The notes below the pieces were generated by a model. The model saw only the letters and a list, made by a program, of their open reading frames with translations. It had not been told where the DNA came from and did not search any database. The translations under genes and the position numbers were made by a program. From Mongoliitalea lutea (lineage in GTDB: Bacteria > Bacteroidota > Bacteroidia > Cytophagales > Cyclobacteriaceae), in the NCBI RefSeq assembly GCF_014652135.1, contig NZ_BMYF01000018.1, forward strand, positions 1-64,000: 64,000 nt of DNA, written 5' to 3'. Below, piece by piece: positions 42,967 through 52,622 of this stretch; the stretch's first letter is position 1, and each line of letters starts with the position of its first letter.

Positions 42967-44268
42967 TTACTTTTTAAACTGGAAATTCATTCTAAGATTA
43001 ATACCTCCGATGGAAAACTGTTGTTCTGCGAAGGTTTGATTACCAACTGACATTTTGTAAAATGGCTCAATATACAAAAATGTACCATTGGAAAGATTCT
43101 GCTCGAATCCTACGGCAACATTTACCAATTGGCCAATATTGACATCAGAGCTGCTGGCATCAGGGACGGATCGCTGAGAAAAGCTTTGGATCCCGTTACC
43201 AATGTTACCAGCGGCACTTAAGTTTGCAAAATTCAACGTGCTTATTCGCTCTTGGTTTAGGTAAAACATATTGGAAATACCTGATACAAAGTAAATATCT
43301 GCTTTGTTGCGCTCCAATAATTTATATTTCAAATTGATGGGGATTTCTAATTGTCCAAATCGTAGTTCCTCTGTCGCACTGATTAAATTACCTGCGAAAA
43401 ACTGGTTTCCAGCTATTGCCTGTTCTCGAAACTGTTGACCGGAATAATTTTGCATGGCATCGGAAGTTCTAGCATTCAACATGCCACCATTTGAATTGGG
43501 ATTTAAGTTTTGCTGAGCATATGCAATGCCCATGTCTATTTTTAGTTTTTTGGAAACAGCAATCTCCGACATGATACCTGCAGACAGACCAATAGTTTGG
43601 TTTGCATTGCTGACAGCTTGAGGAGCAATTAGTAACCCAAGTTTAAAAGGGTCTTTGCTTGTTTGCTTAACTGATTCCTGTTCTTCTGCCAATAAATTTT
43701 TGATATAGGTTTCGGCGGATTTAGAGTCTAGTGTTTTGTCTGTTAGGGAGCTAAAAGGAACATAAGTAGATTCGAGCGTATTCAATTCAGCTGTAGTTTC
43801 TGGAACATTTATTTCTGCTACCAAAGGATTCTCAGCTGGTCTTGAAGTGATTTCGGCTTGTTTTGCTGATGATTTGGGAAAAGTTTCCGCGGCTTGGACA
43901 GGGCCTCTCGTATTTGCTGCCATTGACCCCAATTCATCTCTTGATGTTATATCTTCTAAGGTCTCAATACTGCCTAAGTCTTCCAATTCATAGGATTTAC
44001 TTTCTTTAGCTAGGGTATCTGCAAAAGATAATAATTCATTCGGTTCCTCTATCGCTTCAGGAGTTCTGCCTAACCAAATTGCCAACGCTAAGGAAGCAGC
44101 GATTCCAGAAACCCACCAAGGCCAAATAGGATATTTTTTCTTTACAGGTTTATTAAAATATGCAGCAGAAAATCGTTCCCATTCTTTCTGAGGAGCTGTC
44201 TCCTCATGGGACTGGAATAATGTTTTGATTTTATCTGCTAACTTTTTATCGAATGGCTCCTTCATCAC
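42967..44268 (-). CDS. anti-sigma-like N-terminus, one membrane helix, periplasmic part and PorT-like barrel
   Basis: 433 residues. Cytosolic start (1-55) KKLADKIKTLFQSHEE with an amphipathic helix, one membrane helix (PWWVSGIAASLALAIWLG, about 51-68), a polar periplasmic part (70-230), then a strand-rich C-terminus (KIDMGIAYAQQNLNPN, LEIPINLKYKLLERNKADI, ending LRMNFQFKK) like PorT/OMP_b-brl. The start overlaps the sigma gene by 23 bases, the usual place for an anti-sigma factor. A protein crossing the inner membrane with a barrel-like C-terminal domain is unusual and may link envelope state to sigma activity. Confidence 0.65.
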   Translation of the reverse strand: MMKEPFDKKLADKIKTLFQSHEETAPQKEWERFSAAYFNKPVKKKYPIWPWWVSGIAASLALAIWLGRTPEAIEEPNELLSFADTLAKESKSYELEDLGSIETLEDITSRDELGSMAANTRGPVQAAETFPKSSAKQAEITSRPAENPLVAEINVPETTAELNTLESTYVPFSSLTDKTLDSKSAETYIKNLLAEEQESVKQTSKDPFKLGLLIAPQAVSNANQTIGLSAGIMSEIAVSKKLKIDMGIAYAQQNLNPNSNGGMLNARTSDAMQNYSGQQFREQAIAGNQFFAGNLISATEELRFGQLEIPINLKYKLLERNKADIYFVSGISNMFYLNQERISTLNFANLSAAGNIGNGIQSFSQRSVPDASSSDVNIGQLVNVAVGFEQNLSNGTFLYIEPFYKMSVGNQTFAEQQFSIGGINLRMNFQFKK

Positions 44269-44794
44269 TTTGTTTGTTTAGGAGTGTGATTTTTTCTCTT
44301 AACTTTTCTTTGGCCCTTGCCAGGTAGGTTCTTGATGTACTGGAAGGGATAGTGAGTTTTTCTGCAATTTCATTGTGTGAATACCCTTCGATTTCATAAA
44401 GATTGAAGACTATTCTGAGCATGTCTGGAAGATTTCTCAAAAGGTTTAGTATATCTTCTTTGGACAACTCATCAATCACCGAGGGGTCTAACTCACGAAC
44501 ATGAGCATGCTCTATATCGAGCACTGCCTTGTATTTGTTGTTTTTTCGATAATAGTCAATGGAAGTATTGACGATGATTCTACGAAACCAACCCTTGAAA
44601 GAATTTTGTTGCTCATAGGATTGCAGCTTGTCAAAAACCTTCATGAAACTATCATTGACGATTTCGCAAGCTTCCTCCTTATTGTAAGAATACCGCAAAG
44701 CAATACCCATAGCGAAGCCATAGAAATGTTTGTACAACATTTCCACAGCCTTCGGGTCACCTTTTTTTGCTTTTTGGATTATAAATTCTTCCAA
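44246..44794 (-). CDS. ECF-type RNA polymerase sigma factor
   Basis: 182 residues. Region 2 (about 20-90, ACEIVNDSFMKVFDKLQSYE, SFKGWFRRIIVNTSIDYYRK) and region 4 (about 120-175, LYEIEGYSHNEIAEKLTIPSSTSRTYLARAKEKL in two parts) are both intact; no sigma 3 domain. Recruits RNA polymerase to its own regulon. Followed with overlap by the anti-sigma-like membrane protein. No obvious promoter of known type upstream. Confidence 0.92.
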   Translation of the reverse strand: MEEFIIQKAKKGDPKAVEMLYKHFYGFAMGIALRYSYNKEEACEIVNDSFMKVFDKLQSYEQQNSFKGWFRRIIVNTSIDYYRKNNKYKAVLDIEHAHVRELDPSVIDELSKEDILNLLRNLPDMLRIVFNLYEIEGYSHNEIAEKLTIPSSTSRTYLARAKEKLREKITLLNKQSDEGAIR

Positions 44795-44866
44795 AGACGC
44801 TTATTATTTCTTTCTACAGACAAGACGCAAGAGAAGTGTGATACGCTACAGGGGGATGAAAAAATA

Positions 44867-45271
44867 TCAAAAATTAAAATTAATGGTTTGTTTCAATGCT
44901 GGATCCAAGCTTAAAGCTACCGGGCATGTTTTTGCTGCATTTTTTAGTTTTTGCAATATCGTAGGATCATTTACAGGTTTTTCCCAATGAAAATCAATAA
45001 CAATTTCACTGATTTTTCTTGGTTGGGAGTTCATGATTTTAGTGATTTCCCAACTCAGACCTTCCAAAGAAACTCCATCTCTTTCTGCCACGATTCCCAT
45101 AATCGTGACCATACAGCTTCCAAGGGCAGCCGCAACTAGGTCTGTGGGCGAAAATGCTTCACCCTTACCATTATTGTCAACAGGTGCATCTGTGATTACT
45201 TCAAGCCCGGATTGCAGATGTCTCATATTTGTTCGTAGATTTCCTTGATAGACACTTTTAATAGTAGGCAT
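44867..45271 (-). CDS. OsmC/Ohr-family peroxiredoxin-like protein
   Basis: 134 residues with the reactive Cys pair of the family: GSCMVTIMGIVAERDG (first Cys on the long helix) and KTCPVALSLDP (second). Reduces organic hydroperoxides or acts as a redox switch; the OsmC and Ohr subgroups are not separated here. Single gene, divergent from the secreted protein gene at 45340. Confidence 0.88.
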   Translation of the reverse strand: MPTIKSVYQGNLRTNMRHLQSGLEVITDAPVDNNGKGEAFSPTDLVAAALGSCMVTIMGIVAERDGVSLEGLSWEITKIMNSQPRKISEIVIDFHWEKPVNDPTILQKLKNAAKTCPVALSLDPALKQTINFNF

Positions 45272-45339
45272 AAACTCTTACTTTTATTTTTGGTTAGATA
45301 ACTTAGTGGGCAAGTTAACGTTAATATTGCATCCGTGAA

Positions 45340-46071
45340 ATGATGAACTGTCGAATTTACATATTTTCAATACTCTTTTTGGGTCTCTCATTGACTCTGC
45401 ATGCGCAAAGAGAGGATGCGGGGAATTACGAGTATGACCGAGAAGTACTTTTTGGTATCAATAAAAATACCAATGGAGGCTTGATTGGAGGCTTTTCCTT
45501 CAAAATGGCCCAGCGCTTAGATGATTCCCAATTCCAGTTTTTTGGTTTGGATCTGGCAAATGTCAAAAACCCCAAGGAGGTGAGATATAATACGATTTTG
45601 GGTAATTCCTTTATTTTCGGCAAATCCAACTATCTGTATTCCATTAGACCCTATTATGGTCGTGAGCTGATTGTATTTAAAAAAGCCCCTCAACAAGGAG
45701 TGCAGGTGTCTGTTCTGGGTGCTGTAGGCCCAACTGTGGGAGTGGTTGCACCTTATATTATTGAATATGCAGTCAATCGATTGGAAACAGTCCGAGAGCA
45801 ATATAATCCAGAGGTACATCAAAGCAGATTCAATGTGTTGGGGCCCGGGAGGATTTTTGAGGGTATCGGTCAGTCGGAATTTGCATTCGGTGGAAATGCC
45901 AAGGCTGCATTATTTTTTGAATTTGGTGTATTCCGAACAAATGTGACCGGTTTGGAACTTGGCTATCAATTAGAAGGTTTTACGAGAGAGATTCCTTTGA
46001 TGCCTACCGTTGAAAACAGACAGTTGTTCCAATCAGTGTACTTCACCTTTTTCTACGGATTTAGGAAATGA
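45340..46071 (+). CDS. secreted predicted outer-membrane protein
   Basis: 243 residues. Signal peptide (1-20, LTLHAQ). Strand-rich mature part with NGGLIGGFSFKMAQRLDDSQ and a final strand VYFTFFYGFRK that ends with aromatic residues as outer-membrane barrels do. No family name recognised. Lies between osmC and lipA and has no clear partner. Confidence 0.65.
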   Translation: MMNCRIYIFSILFLGLSLTLHAQREDAGNYEYDREVLFGINKNTNGGLIGGFSFKMAQRLDDSQFQFFGLDLANVKNPKEVRYNTILGNSFIFGKSNYLYSIRPYYGRELIVFKKAPQQGVQVSVLGAVGPTVGVVAPYIIEYAVNRLETVREQYNPEVHQSRFNVLGPGRIFEGIGQSEFAFGGNAKAALFFEFGVFRTNVTGLELGYQLEGFTREIPLMPTVENRQLFQSVYFTFFYGFRK

Positions 46072-46079
46072 GGATTCCA

Positions 46080-46111
46080 TTGGGTTAATCCATCCTTAGC
46101 CCTTACCTTTG
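46080..46111 (+). promoter_or_regulatory. promoter of lipA
   Basis: -7 TACCTTTG (46104-46111) with a -33-like TTGG (46080-46083) at 20 bases. The TTG at 46109 lies inside the -7 box, which favours the ATG at 46136 as the start. Confidence 0.6.
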
Positions 46112-46135
46112 TTACTTAATACTAATTCAGAAGCA

Positions 46136-47014
46136 ATGATAGAATTACCTGTAATTTCTGAAGAAACTACCAAGCGAAAAAAACCCGATTGGTTGCGCGT
46201 GAAACTTCCTGTAGGGAAGGAATATGCCAAAGTCAGAAAGCTAGTCGATCAACATAAATTACATACCATTTGTGAAAGCGGTAATTGCCCAAATATGGGT
46301 GAATGCTGGGGTGCAGGGACTGCAACTTTCATGATTTTGGGAAATGTATGTACGCGCTCTTGTTCATTTTGCGCAGTTGCTACAGGAAGACCACCGGAGT
46401 ATGACACTGATGAGCCAAGAAGAGTAGCGGAGGCCATTAAATTGATGGGAGTGAAACATGCGGTGATTACTTCTGTTAATAGAGACGAACTAAAAGACCG
46501 TGGTGCCGAGATCTGGTATCAGACTGTGGTCATGACGAAAGAAATGTCTCCTGAAACAACTATCGAGACCTTGATTCCTGATGTGAAATCTAACTGGGAC
46601 GCTCTATATAGAATGATCAGCGGAGGACAGGAAGTGGTTTCCCACAATATGGAAACAGTGGAGCGGTTATACAGGAGAGTGCGTCCTCAAGCTAAATATG
46701 TTCGATCTTTGGAGCAAATCAAATTGACCAAAGAATATGGTAAACGTACAAAGACCGGAATTATGCTGGGTCTGGGCGAAACCAAAGAAGAGGTCTATAA
46801 GGCAATGGATGATCTTGCCGCTCATGGATGTGATATCTTAACCTTAGGTCAATATTTGCAACCTACCAAAATGCATATTGAAGTGGCAGAATTTATCCAT
46901 CCTGATTTATTTGCTCATTATCGCGAAGAAGGTCTCAGAAGAGGTTTGAAATATGTGGAGTCTGGACCATTAGTTCGTTCTTCATATCACGCAGAAAGAC
47001 ATGTGAATGTATAA
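46136..47014 (+). CDS. lipA: lipoyl synthase
   Basis: 292 residues from the ATG at 46136. Auxiliary cluster motif [14 protein letters not shown] and the radical-SAM motif CTRSCSFC, then the SAM/product region ([19 protein letters not shown]) and the C-terminal RSSYHAE, where the Ser ligates the sacrificial cluster. Inserts two sulfurs into octanoyl groups on the lipoyl domains of GcvH and 2-oxoacid dehydrogenases, so it serves the GcvP product of the nearby gene. Terminator follows at 47052-47084. Confidence 0.97.
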   Translation: MIELPVISEETTKRKKPDWLRVKLPVGKEYAKVRKLVDQHKLHTICESGNCPNMGECWGAGTATFMILGNVCTRSCSFCAVATGRPPEYDTDEPRRVAEAIKLMGVKHAVITSVNRDELKDRGAEIWYQTVVMTKEMSPETTIETLIPDVKSNWDALYRMISGGQEVVSHNMETVERLYRRVRPQAKYVRSLEQIKLTKEYGKRTKTGIMLGLGETKEEVYKAMDDLAAHGCDILTLGQYLQPTKMHIEVAEFIHPDLFAHYREEGLRRGLKYVESGPLVRSSYHAERHVNV

Positions 47015-47051
47015 TCATTAAAGGGAGGTAATCCGCTAGTCATAAAAATAA

Positions 47052-47084
47052 AAAAGGGCTTTTGAAATTTTCAAAAGCCCTTTT
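47052..47084. terminator. bidirectional intrinsic terminator between lipA and the M28 gene
   Basis: Stem AAAAGGGCTTTTGA / TCAAAAGCCCTTTT with a 5-base loop and T runs on both strands; the two genes converge here. Confidence 0.85.
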
Positions 47085-47088
47085 TGTT

Positions 47089-48579
47089 TTATCGCTCTCC
47101 TCTGTTATTGGAGCCATCTACTGGATTTCGTTGATCTCTGTTCACTAAGTCCCAAGATAAATGGAAGATTAACCTTGCTCTTGTGGTCATTAATGGAAAC
47201 TCAATCTTGTCCACTGTATCAGCTGGCGTATGATAATCATTATGCAAGCCTGAGAAGAAGAAAATTGATGGGATGTTATACTTAGCAAAATTATAGTGAT
47301 CGGATCTGAAGTAGAACCTATTAGGGTCTGCTGGATCATCATAGCGATAATCTAAATTCAGACCTGTATAGGTGATATTGTTATAATCTAAAATAACTTT
47401 CAAATGACTGGATAACATCGCTGAACCAATCGCGTATAGATAATTGGTATCTTCTGCATCTTTGTAAATATTGTCAATTCTTCCCAACATGTCTATATTC
47501 AGGTTATTGACCGTATTTTCCAATGGGAAAATCGGATTTTCAACATAATACTGAGATCCTAGCAAACCTTTTTCTTCCGCTGTTAAAGCGATGAATAATA
47601 CACTTCTTCTTGGTTTGATTCCATCTTTAGCAGCCATAGCAAAGGCTTCGGCGATTTCCATCAACGCTACGGTACCTGACCCATTATCATCTGCCCCATA
47701 ATTGATACTTCCATCGGCATTTGGAGCTACGTGATCATAGTGTGCGGAAATAACCAATACTTCTTCTTTTTTATCAGTTCCTTCTAGGTAACCCAATACG
47801 TTTTCTGTAGAGACTGTTTTTGTCTGCTTTTTAACTTGGTAGGTAGCCTGAGCAGGAGCCACAGATGCAGGATTAGCCATGGCAGCTTTCACTTGATCAA
47901 CAGTTACACCGAATATTGAAGCCATTTGTGAACCACTTACCATAAATGCTGGCTCTTGAACTGTTGGTCTTTCAAAGCCCAAACGTCCACCTGACATAGC
48001 AGCATATCTACTGGCTAATCGATCGAAGGCTGTTTGGTCTTCCATTGTAGTAACGATTACTCCAACTGCACCTGCATCGATAGCATCTTTTACAATATTT
48101 TGAGTGCGTGCGCCGATAGCCCATACTGCGGCCAATTTTCCTTTGACGTCAACTTTAGCCAAACTTTCTTTTGATCCATCACCCACAAAAACGATTGGAG
48201 CTTTTTGGCTTTTTTTCATGTCAGCATCACCCACAAAGATAAAATCTTTGTTCAGCTGCATTTTATTTTTACCTATTTGTAGCGTTACATCAGGGTAACT
48301 GTTAGATACAAGTTCAAATACCTGATAATAACTACCGTCTACAGGCCCTGTAAGACCTAATTTCTCAAAATGGTCTTTGATGTAGCTTGCTGCTTTTTTT
48401 TGTCCTTCAGCTCCAGTGTCTCTTCCTTGAAGTTCTTCAGAGGCGATGTATCTCAGATGCTTTTCAAGATCTTCTGCTGTAATGGTAGTAGCATATTTAA
48501 CAGCAGTAGCATCTTGTGCATGGACGGTGAACGATAGCATATATGCCAACGCACCCACCAACCAAAATCGTTTTTTCAT
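47089..48579 (-). CDS. secreted M28-family aminopeptidase with PA domain
   Basis: 496 residues. Signal peptide (1-21, FTVHAQD), PA insert about 125-245 (GKLAAVWAIGARTQNIVKDA), catalytic M28 domain with zinc ligands in order: VISAHYDHVAP, NYGADDNGSG, LTAEEKGLLG, NIDMLGRIDN and FRSDHYNFAKY. A di-zinc aminopeptidase of the secreted type, possibly acting on peptides with N-terminal acidic or large residues. Its own transcription unit, opposite to gcvP. Confidence 0.9.
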   Translation of the reverse strand: MKKRFWLVGALAYMLSFTVHAQDATAVKYATTITAEDLEKHLRYIASEELQGRDTGAEGQKKAASYIKDHFEKLGLTGPVDGSYYQVFELVSNSYPDVTLQIGKNKMQLNKDFIFVGDADMKKSQKAPIVFVGDGSKESLAKVDVKGKLAAVWAIGARTQNIVKDAIDAGAVGVIVTTMEDQTAFDRLASRYAAMSGGRLGFERPTVQEPAFMVSGSQMASIFGVTVDQVKAAMANPASVAPAQATYQVKKQTKTVSTENVLGYLEGTDKKEEVLVISAHYDHVAPNADGSINYGADDNGSGTVALMEIAEAFAMAAKDGIKPRRSVLFIALTAEEKGLLGSQYYVENPIFPLENTVNNLNIDMLGRIDNIYKDAEDTNYLYAIGSAMLSSHLKVILDYNNITYTGLNLDYRYDDPADPNRFYFRSDHYNFAKYNIPSIFFFSGLHNDYHTPADTVDKIEFPLMTTRARLIFHLSWDLVNRDQRNPVDGSNNRGER

Positions 48580-48715
48580 AGCGTTACTTAGTTTTCATTT
48601 ATTTTAAGTGGCTAAACATAAAAAATATTCCAATCACATTAAAACCGTTTATCAAGAAGCTTGTTATCTAAGAGATTTCTTGGGCGTTAAAAATCCTTTT
48701 ACGTTCAATAATTTA

Positions 48716-48723
48716 TACCTTTG
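48716..48723 (+). promoter_or_regulatory. -7 box for gcvP
   Basis: TACCTTTG 58 bases before the start. No matching -33 TTTG at standard distance; no glycine riboswitch fold was seen in the leader. Confidence 0.45.
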
Positions 48724-48780
48724 CACTACGAAAATAAAAAGCGGATATAACCCAAATAAATCCTCACATTTCAACCGATT

Positions 48781-51681
48781 ATGAAAATTAATCTTCATCC
48801 GAGTACAACCTTCGAAAACAGGCATAATGCTCCTTCAGTGGAGGAAATCAGTGCTATGTTGAGTGCCATTGGCGCATCCTCTCTTAGTGAGTTGATTGAC
48901 CAAACGATACCGAAATCTATTCAGCTGACCAAGCCCATGGATCTTCCTGCTGCCCAGTCTGAAGCAGAGTTCTTGAAGGACTTCAAAAAGCTGGCGTCCA
49001 AAAATAAGATTTATAAGTCTTTCATCGGCTTGGGGTATTATGATACCATTGTGCCAGGAGTGATTTTACGAAATATTTTGGAAAATCCAGGATGGTATAC
49101 AGCCTACACGCCCTATCAAGCTGAAATCGCTCAAGGTAGGTTGGAGGCATTGATCAATTTCCAAACAGTTGTGATGGAATTGACTGGTATGGAAATGGCC
49201 AATGCATCTTTATTGGATGAAGCTACCGCAGCAGCTGAGGCAATGACTATGTTGCATGCATCCAAGCCAAGAGAAAAAAAGAATGCAAACAAGTTTTTTG
49301 TGGATGAAAAAATCTTCCCTCAAACAAAAGACTTATTGATCACAAGAGCAGAGCCTATCGGAATTGACTTGCAGATCGGCCCTCTTTCATCATTGGATTT
49401 GACGGATGCGGATCTATTCGGCGTATTGCTTCAGTACCCTAACATGGATGGGGAGGCGATAGACTATACCGATTTGGTGGCTTCTGCCAAAGAAAATCAC
49501 GTATTCACTGCTTTTGCCTCAGATTTGTTAGCCTTGACTTTATTGAAGTCTCCAGGTGAGATGGGGGCAGACGTAGTAGTAGGTACAAGTCAGCGCTTTG
49601 GAGTGCCTATGGGTTATGGAGGACCTCACGCAGCGTTCTTTGCAACCAAAGATGCTTTCAAAAGACAAGTTCCTGGTAGAATCATCGGTGTATCTGTAGA
49701 TAGAGATGGTAACAAGGCTTACAGAATGGCTTTGCAGACCAGAGAACAACACATCAAGAGAGAAAAAGCTACTTCTAATATCTGTACAGCCCAAGTGTTA
49801 CTGGCTGTAATGGCTGGCATGTACGCAGTATATCATGGTCCAAAAGGATTGAAAGAAATTGCACTTAGAACGCATGGATTAGCAAAAATCACACTTCAAG
49901 CATTGAAAGCAATGGGCTTTGATGGAGTAAGTGAGTCCTTCTTCGATACTATTGGAATAAAAACTGACGAAGTTCAGCAATCAAAAATCAAGGCATTTGC
50001 ACTATCTGCTGAAATGAACTTCAGGTATGAAAACGGCGCTATCTTCTTGTCTTTTGATGAAGCAAAAACACTGGAAGATGTAAAAGCAGTTGTTGAGGTA
50101 TTTGCAAAATCAACTGACAAAAAGGTAAGTGTAGATTTTGATTCTTTAGTCGAAGGTTTGACCTTGGAGTTGCCGGCTTCATTGGCCCGTACGTCTAAGT
50201 ATTTGACCCATCCGGTATTCAATCAAAATCATGCAGAGCATGAGATGTTGAGATACATCAAGCGCTTGGAAGCGAAAGATCTTTCATTGGTACATTCGAT
50301 GATTTCATTGGGCTCTTGTACCATGAAATTGAATGCTACTACGGAGATGATTCCTGTTACTTGGCCAGAGTTTGGGCAATTGCATCCATTTGCTCCACAG
50401 GATCAAGCAGCTGGTTATTACGAGTTGTTCCAGAATCTACGCAATTGGTTGACCGAAATCACAGGTTTTGCTGATACTTCCTTGCAACCAAATTCTGGTG
50501 CGCAAGGAGAATACGCAGGTTTGATGGTCATCCGTGCTTATCACATGAGCAGAGGTGATCACCATAGAAATATTGCTTTGATTCCAACTTCCGCTCACGG
50601 GACCAACCCTGCTTCTGCAGTTATGGCAGGTATGAAAGTGGTATTGGTGAAGTGCGATGAAAAAGGAAATATTGATGTCGCTGATCTGAAAGAGAAAGCG
50701 GAATTACATAAAAATGAATTGGCATCTTTGATGGTAACGTACCCATCTACTCACGGAGTATTTGAAGAAGCTATCCAAGAGATTTGCCAGATCATCCATG
50801 TTAACGGTGGTCAAGTGTATATGGATGGTGCTAATATGAATGCACAGGTTGGTTTGACTAGCCCAGGTATGATTGGTGCAGACGTGTGTCACTTAAACCT
50901 TCACAAGACTTTCTGTATCCCTCATGGTGGTGGTGGCCCTGGTATGGGACCAATCTGCGTGGCCAAACATTTAGCTCCATTCCTACCAGGAAATCCAGTA
51001 GTGAAAACAGGCGGAACAGAAGCAATCACTTCTATCTCTGCCGCACCTTTTGGTAGTGCAAGTATCCTTCCTATCTCTTATGCTTACATCGCAATGATGG
51101 GAGGAGAGGGTTTGACCAATGCAACCAAACTTGCAATCCTGAATGCCAACTACATGAAAGCCAGATTGGAAGCTCATTATCCAATCCTGTACACAGGTGC
51201 TAATGGAAGAGCAGCACATGAAATGATTTTGGATTGCCGTTCGTTCAAGGATTTTGGTGTGGAGGTAGAAGATATCGCTAAGCGATTGATGGATTATGGA
51301 TTCCATGCGCCAACTGTATCTTTCCCTGTTGCCGGTACCTTGATGATTGAGCCAACCGAGTCTGAAACCAAAGCTGAATTGGATAGATTCTGTGATGCGA
51401 TGATTGCTATCCGTGAAGAGATTCAGGAAATCCAAGATGGTGTTGCTGATAAGCAAAACAACGTGTTGAAAAATGCACCGCATACAGCTAACCTTGCGCT
51501 AGCAGATGCTTGGGACTTCCCTTACAGCAGAGAAAAAGCAGTGTATCCTTTGCCTTATGTGAGAACAAATAAATTCTGGCCTACTGTCAGAAGAATTGAT
51601 TCAGCCTTCGGTGACAGGAATTTGGTGTGTAGCTGTATTCCTGTAGAAGAATATGCTACAGACTCAGTGATTGAGAAGTAA
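48781..51681 (+). CDS. gcvP: glycine dehydrogenase (glycine cleavage P protein)
   Basis: 966 residues, the single-chain form with two homologous halves. The PLP lysine is in [18 protein letters not shown] in the C-terminal half; the N-terminal half has PTAQVLLA-like [17 protein letters not shown]. Decarboxylates glycine and loads the aminomethyl group on lipoyl-GcvH, which needs LipA (encoded 2 kb upstream). The start follows the -7 box at 48716. Terminator at 51719-51746. gcvH and gcvT are not in the window. Confidence 0.97.
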   Translation: MKINLHPSTTFENRHNAPSVEEISAMLSAIGASSLSELIDQTIPKSIQLTKPMDLPAAQSEAEFLKDFKKLASKNKIYKSFIGLGYYDTIVPGVILRNILENPGWYTAYTPYQAEIAQGRLEALINFQTVVMELTGMEMANASLLDEATAAAEAMTMLHASKPREKKNANKFFVDEKIFPQTKDLLITRAEPIGIDLQIGPLSSLDLTDADLFGVLLQYPNMDGEAIDYTDLVASAKENHVFTAFASDLLALTLLKSPGEMGADVVVGTSQRFGVPMGYGGPHAAFFATKDAFKRQVPGRIIGVSVDRDGNKAYRMALQTREQHIKREKATSNICTAQVLLAVMAGMYAVYHGPKGLKEIALRTHGLAKITLQALKAMGFDGVSESFFDTIGIKTDEVQQSKIKAFALSAEMNFRYENGAIFLSFDEAKTLEDVKAVVEVFAKSTDKKVSVDFDSLVEGLTLELPASLARTSKYLTHPVFNQNHAEHEMLRYIKRLEAKDLSLVHSMISLGSCTMKLNATTEMIPVTWPEFGQLHPFAPQDQAAGYYELFQNLRNWLTEITGFADTSLQPNSGAQGEYAGLMVIRAYHMSRGDHHRNIALIPTSAHGTNPASAVMAGMKVVLVKCDEKGNIDVADLKEKAELHKNELASLMVTYPSTHGVFEEAIQEICQIIHVNGGQVYMDGANMNAQVGLTSPGMIGADVCHLNLHKTFCIPHGGGGPGMGPICVAKHLAPFLPGNPVVKTGGTEAITSISAAPFGSASILPISYAYIAMMGGEGLTNATKLAILNANYMKARLEAHYPILYTGANGRAAHEMILDCRSFKDFGVEVEDIAKRLMDYGFHAPTVSFPVAGTLMIEPTESETKAELDRFCDAMIAIREEIQEIQDGVADKQNNVLKNAPHTANLALADAWDFPYSREKAVYPLPYVRTNKFWPTVRRIDSAFGDRNLVCSCIPVEEYATDSVIEK

Positions 51682-51718
51682 GAATGATGGATAAGATTTT
51701 CCTTATCTAAAAAATAAG

Positions 51719-51746
51719 AAGGCTAGCTGAATATTCGGCTAGCCTT
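51719..51746 (+). terminator. intrinsic terminator of gcvP
   Basis: Long stem built on AAGGCTAG / CTAGCCTT, extended inward by CTGAA / TTCGG with one G-U pair, followed by a T-rich run. Confidence 0.8.
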
Positions 51747-51756
51747 TATTTTTTTG

Positions 51757-51828
51757 CTAGTGCGGTCTAATGGTTCCTAAAAGCTCTTTGGGAGTCATAG
51801 TTGAGAAATCACTTCTTTTAAAATCTTT
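51757..51828 (-). pseudogene. C-terminal remnant of a PIN-domain (VapC-like) toxin
   Basis: A 23-residue frame, overlapping the end of the antitoxin gene and one frame away from it, reads KDFKRSDFSTMTPKELL and then GTIRPH before a TAG. Ending in TxxxKDFxxS...TPxELL is how many PIN toxins finish. The catalytic part is absent, so this looks like what is left after an internal deletion joined the antitoxin to the toxin tail. Confidence 0.45.
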
Positions 51829-52066
51829 CGTATTTTTGAGCTCTCGCTTCTTCTAATTCTTTTTTATAATCAAAATCCTCTGGTAATTTGATTGAGCCAA
51901 TTAATTTTTTCACGTTTGCTGAAATTTCCTTTGGTTGGCTTTCATCAGTCAGTGATTTTAAATAATTTTCTATCACTTGAGAAAGACTTTTCCCTTGATC
52001 TTTTGCATACGATTTGGCAGATTCAATGACTGATTTATCGATTATAAGTCTTAATTTGGCCTTCAT
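51818..52066 (-). CDS. DUF6364-type ribbon-helix-helix antitoxin, orphan
   Basis: 82 residues from the ATG at 52066 (MKAKLRLIIDKSVIE). Ribbon-helix-helix start with LRLIIDKSVIESAKSYAKDQGKSLSQVIE, then a linker and an acidic C-terminal helix (EDFDYKKELEEARAQK). Members of this family pair with a PIN-domain toxin encoded just downstream; here only a short C-terminal tail of such a toxin is present (51757-51828). It could still repress its own promoter. Confidence 0.75.
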   Translation of the reverse strand: MKAKLRLIIDKSVIESAKSYAKDQGKSLSQVIENYLKSLTDESQPKEISANVKKLIGSIKLPEDFDYKKELEEARAQKYERF

Positions 52067-52151
52067 ACAATGCAATGATCATAATTAGGTATAATGTAAG
52101 TAATTTCGAATTAATTGACTATCGTTTGTTTGACTTTAATTTTTCCATTTC

Positions 52152-52577
52152 ATGAAAACATACAAAGCCCGCAAAGGAAAACTTATAACAGGATTAGTAA
52201 TCCTTACAGCATTTTTACCATTTATTGGAGGCTTTTATAATGCTGACAATCTTTTACGTATGCTTCTTGGGTTTTTCATATTGGCGCTACCATTTGCTAT
52301 TGTCCTTTGGATCTATATTGATACTTCTTATCGAATTGTAGATGGTGTTTTTTATTATCGCTCCGCATTTTTAAAAGGAAAAATAGATATTCAAACAATC
52401 ACAAAAGCCAGTAAGGATGTCACGTATTTTACGGGTGTAAAGCCAGCTTTAGCGACCAAAGGGATTATTATTTATTTCAATCGATTTCATGAAGTCTACA
52501 TTGCACCCGAAAATAATGATGAACTCATCGCTGATTTATTGAAAATTAACCCCGAAATTGAAGTGGTCAATAAGTGA
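52152..52577 (+). CDS. membrane protein with bacterial PH domain
   Basis: 141 residues. Two membrane helices (about 10-28 and 36-56), then a PH-like domain of the bPH_4 type (YRIVDGVFYYRSAFLKGKIDIQTITKASK, IYFNRFHEVYIAPEN). Small two-helix PH proteins are common in Bacteroidota; function not established. It precedes the M1 peptidase gene by 45 bases and could share its transcript. Confidence 0.78.
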   Translation: MKTYKARKGKLITGLVILTAFLPFIGGFYNADNLLRMLLGFFILALPFAIVLWIYIDTSYRIVDGVFYYRSAFLKGKIDIQTITKASKDVTYFTGVKPALATKGIIIYFNRFHEVYIAPENNDELIADLLKINPEIEVVNK

Positions 52578-52622
52578 TGCATACATCACTTCTCAAGATA
52601 CTCTTCCAGTTTTACCCAGACT

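Noticed and set aside
48580-48780. glycine riboswitch upstream of gcvP
   Set aside because: The leader is AT-rich and shows no paired-aptamer pattern; only a -7 box was found.
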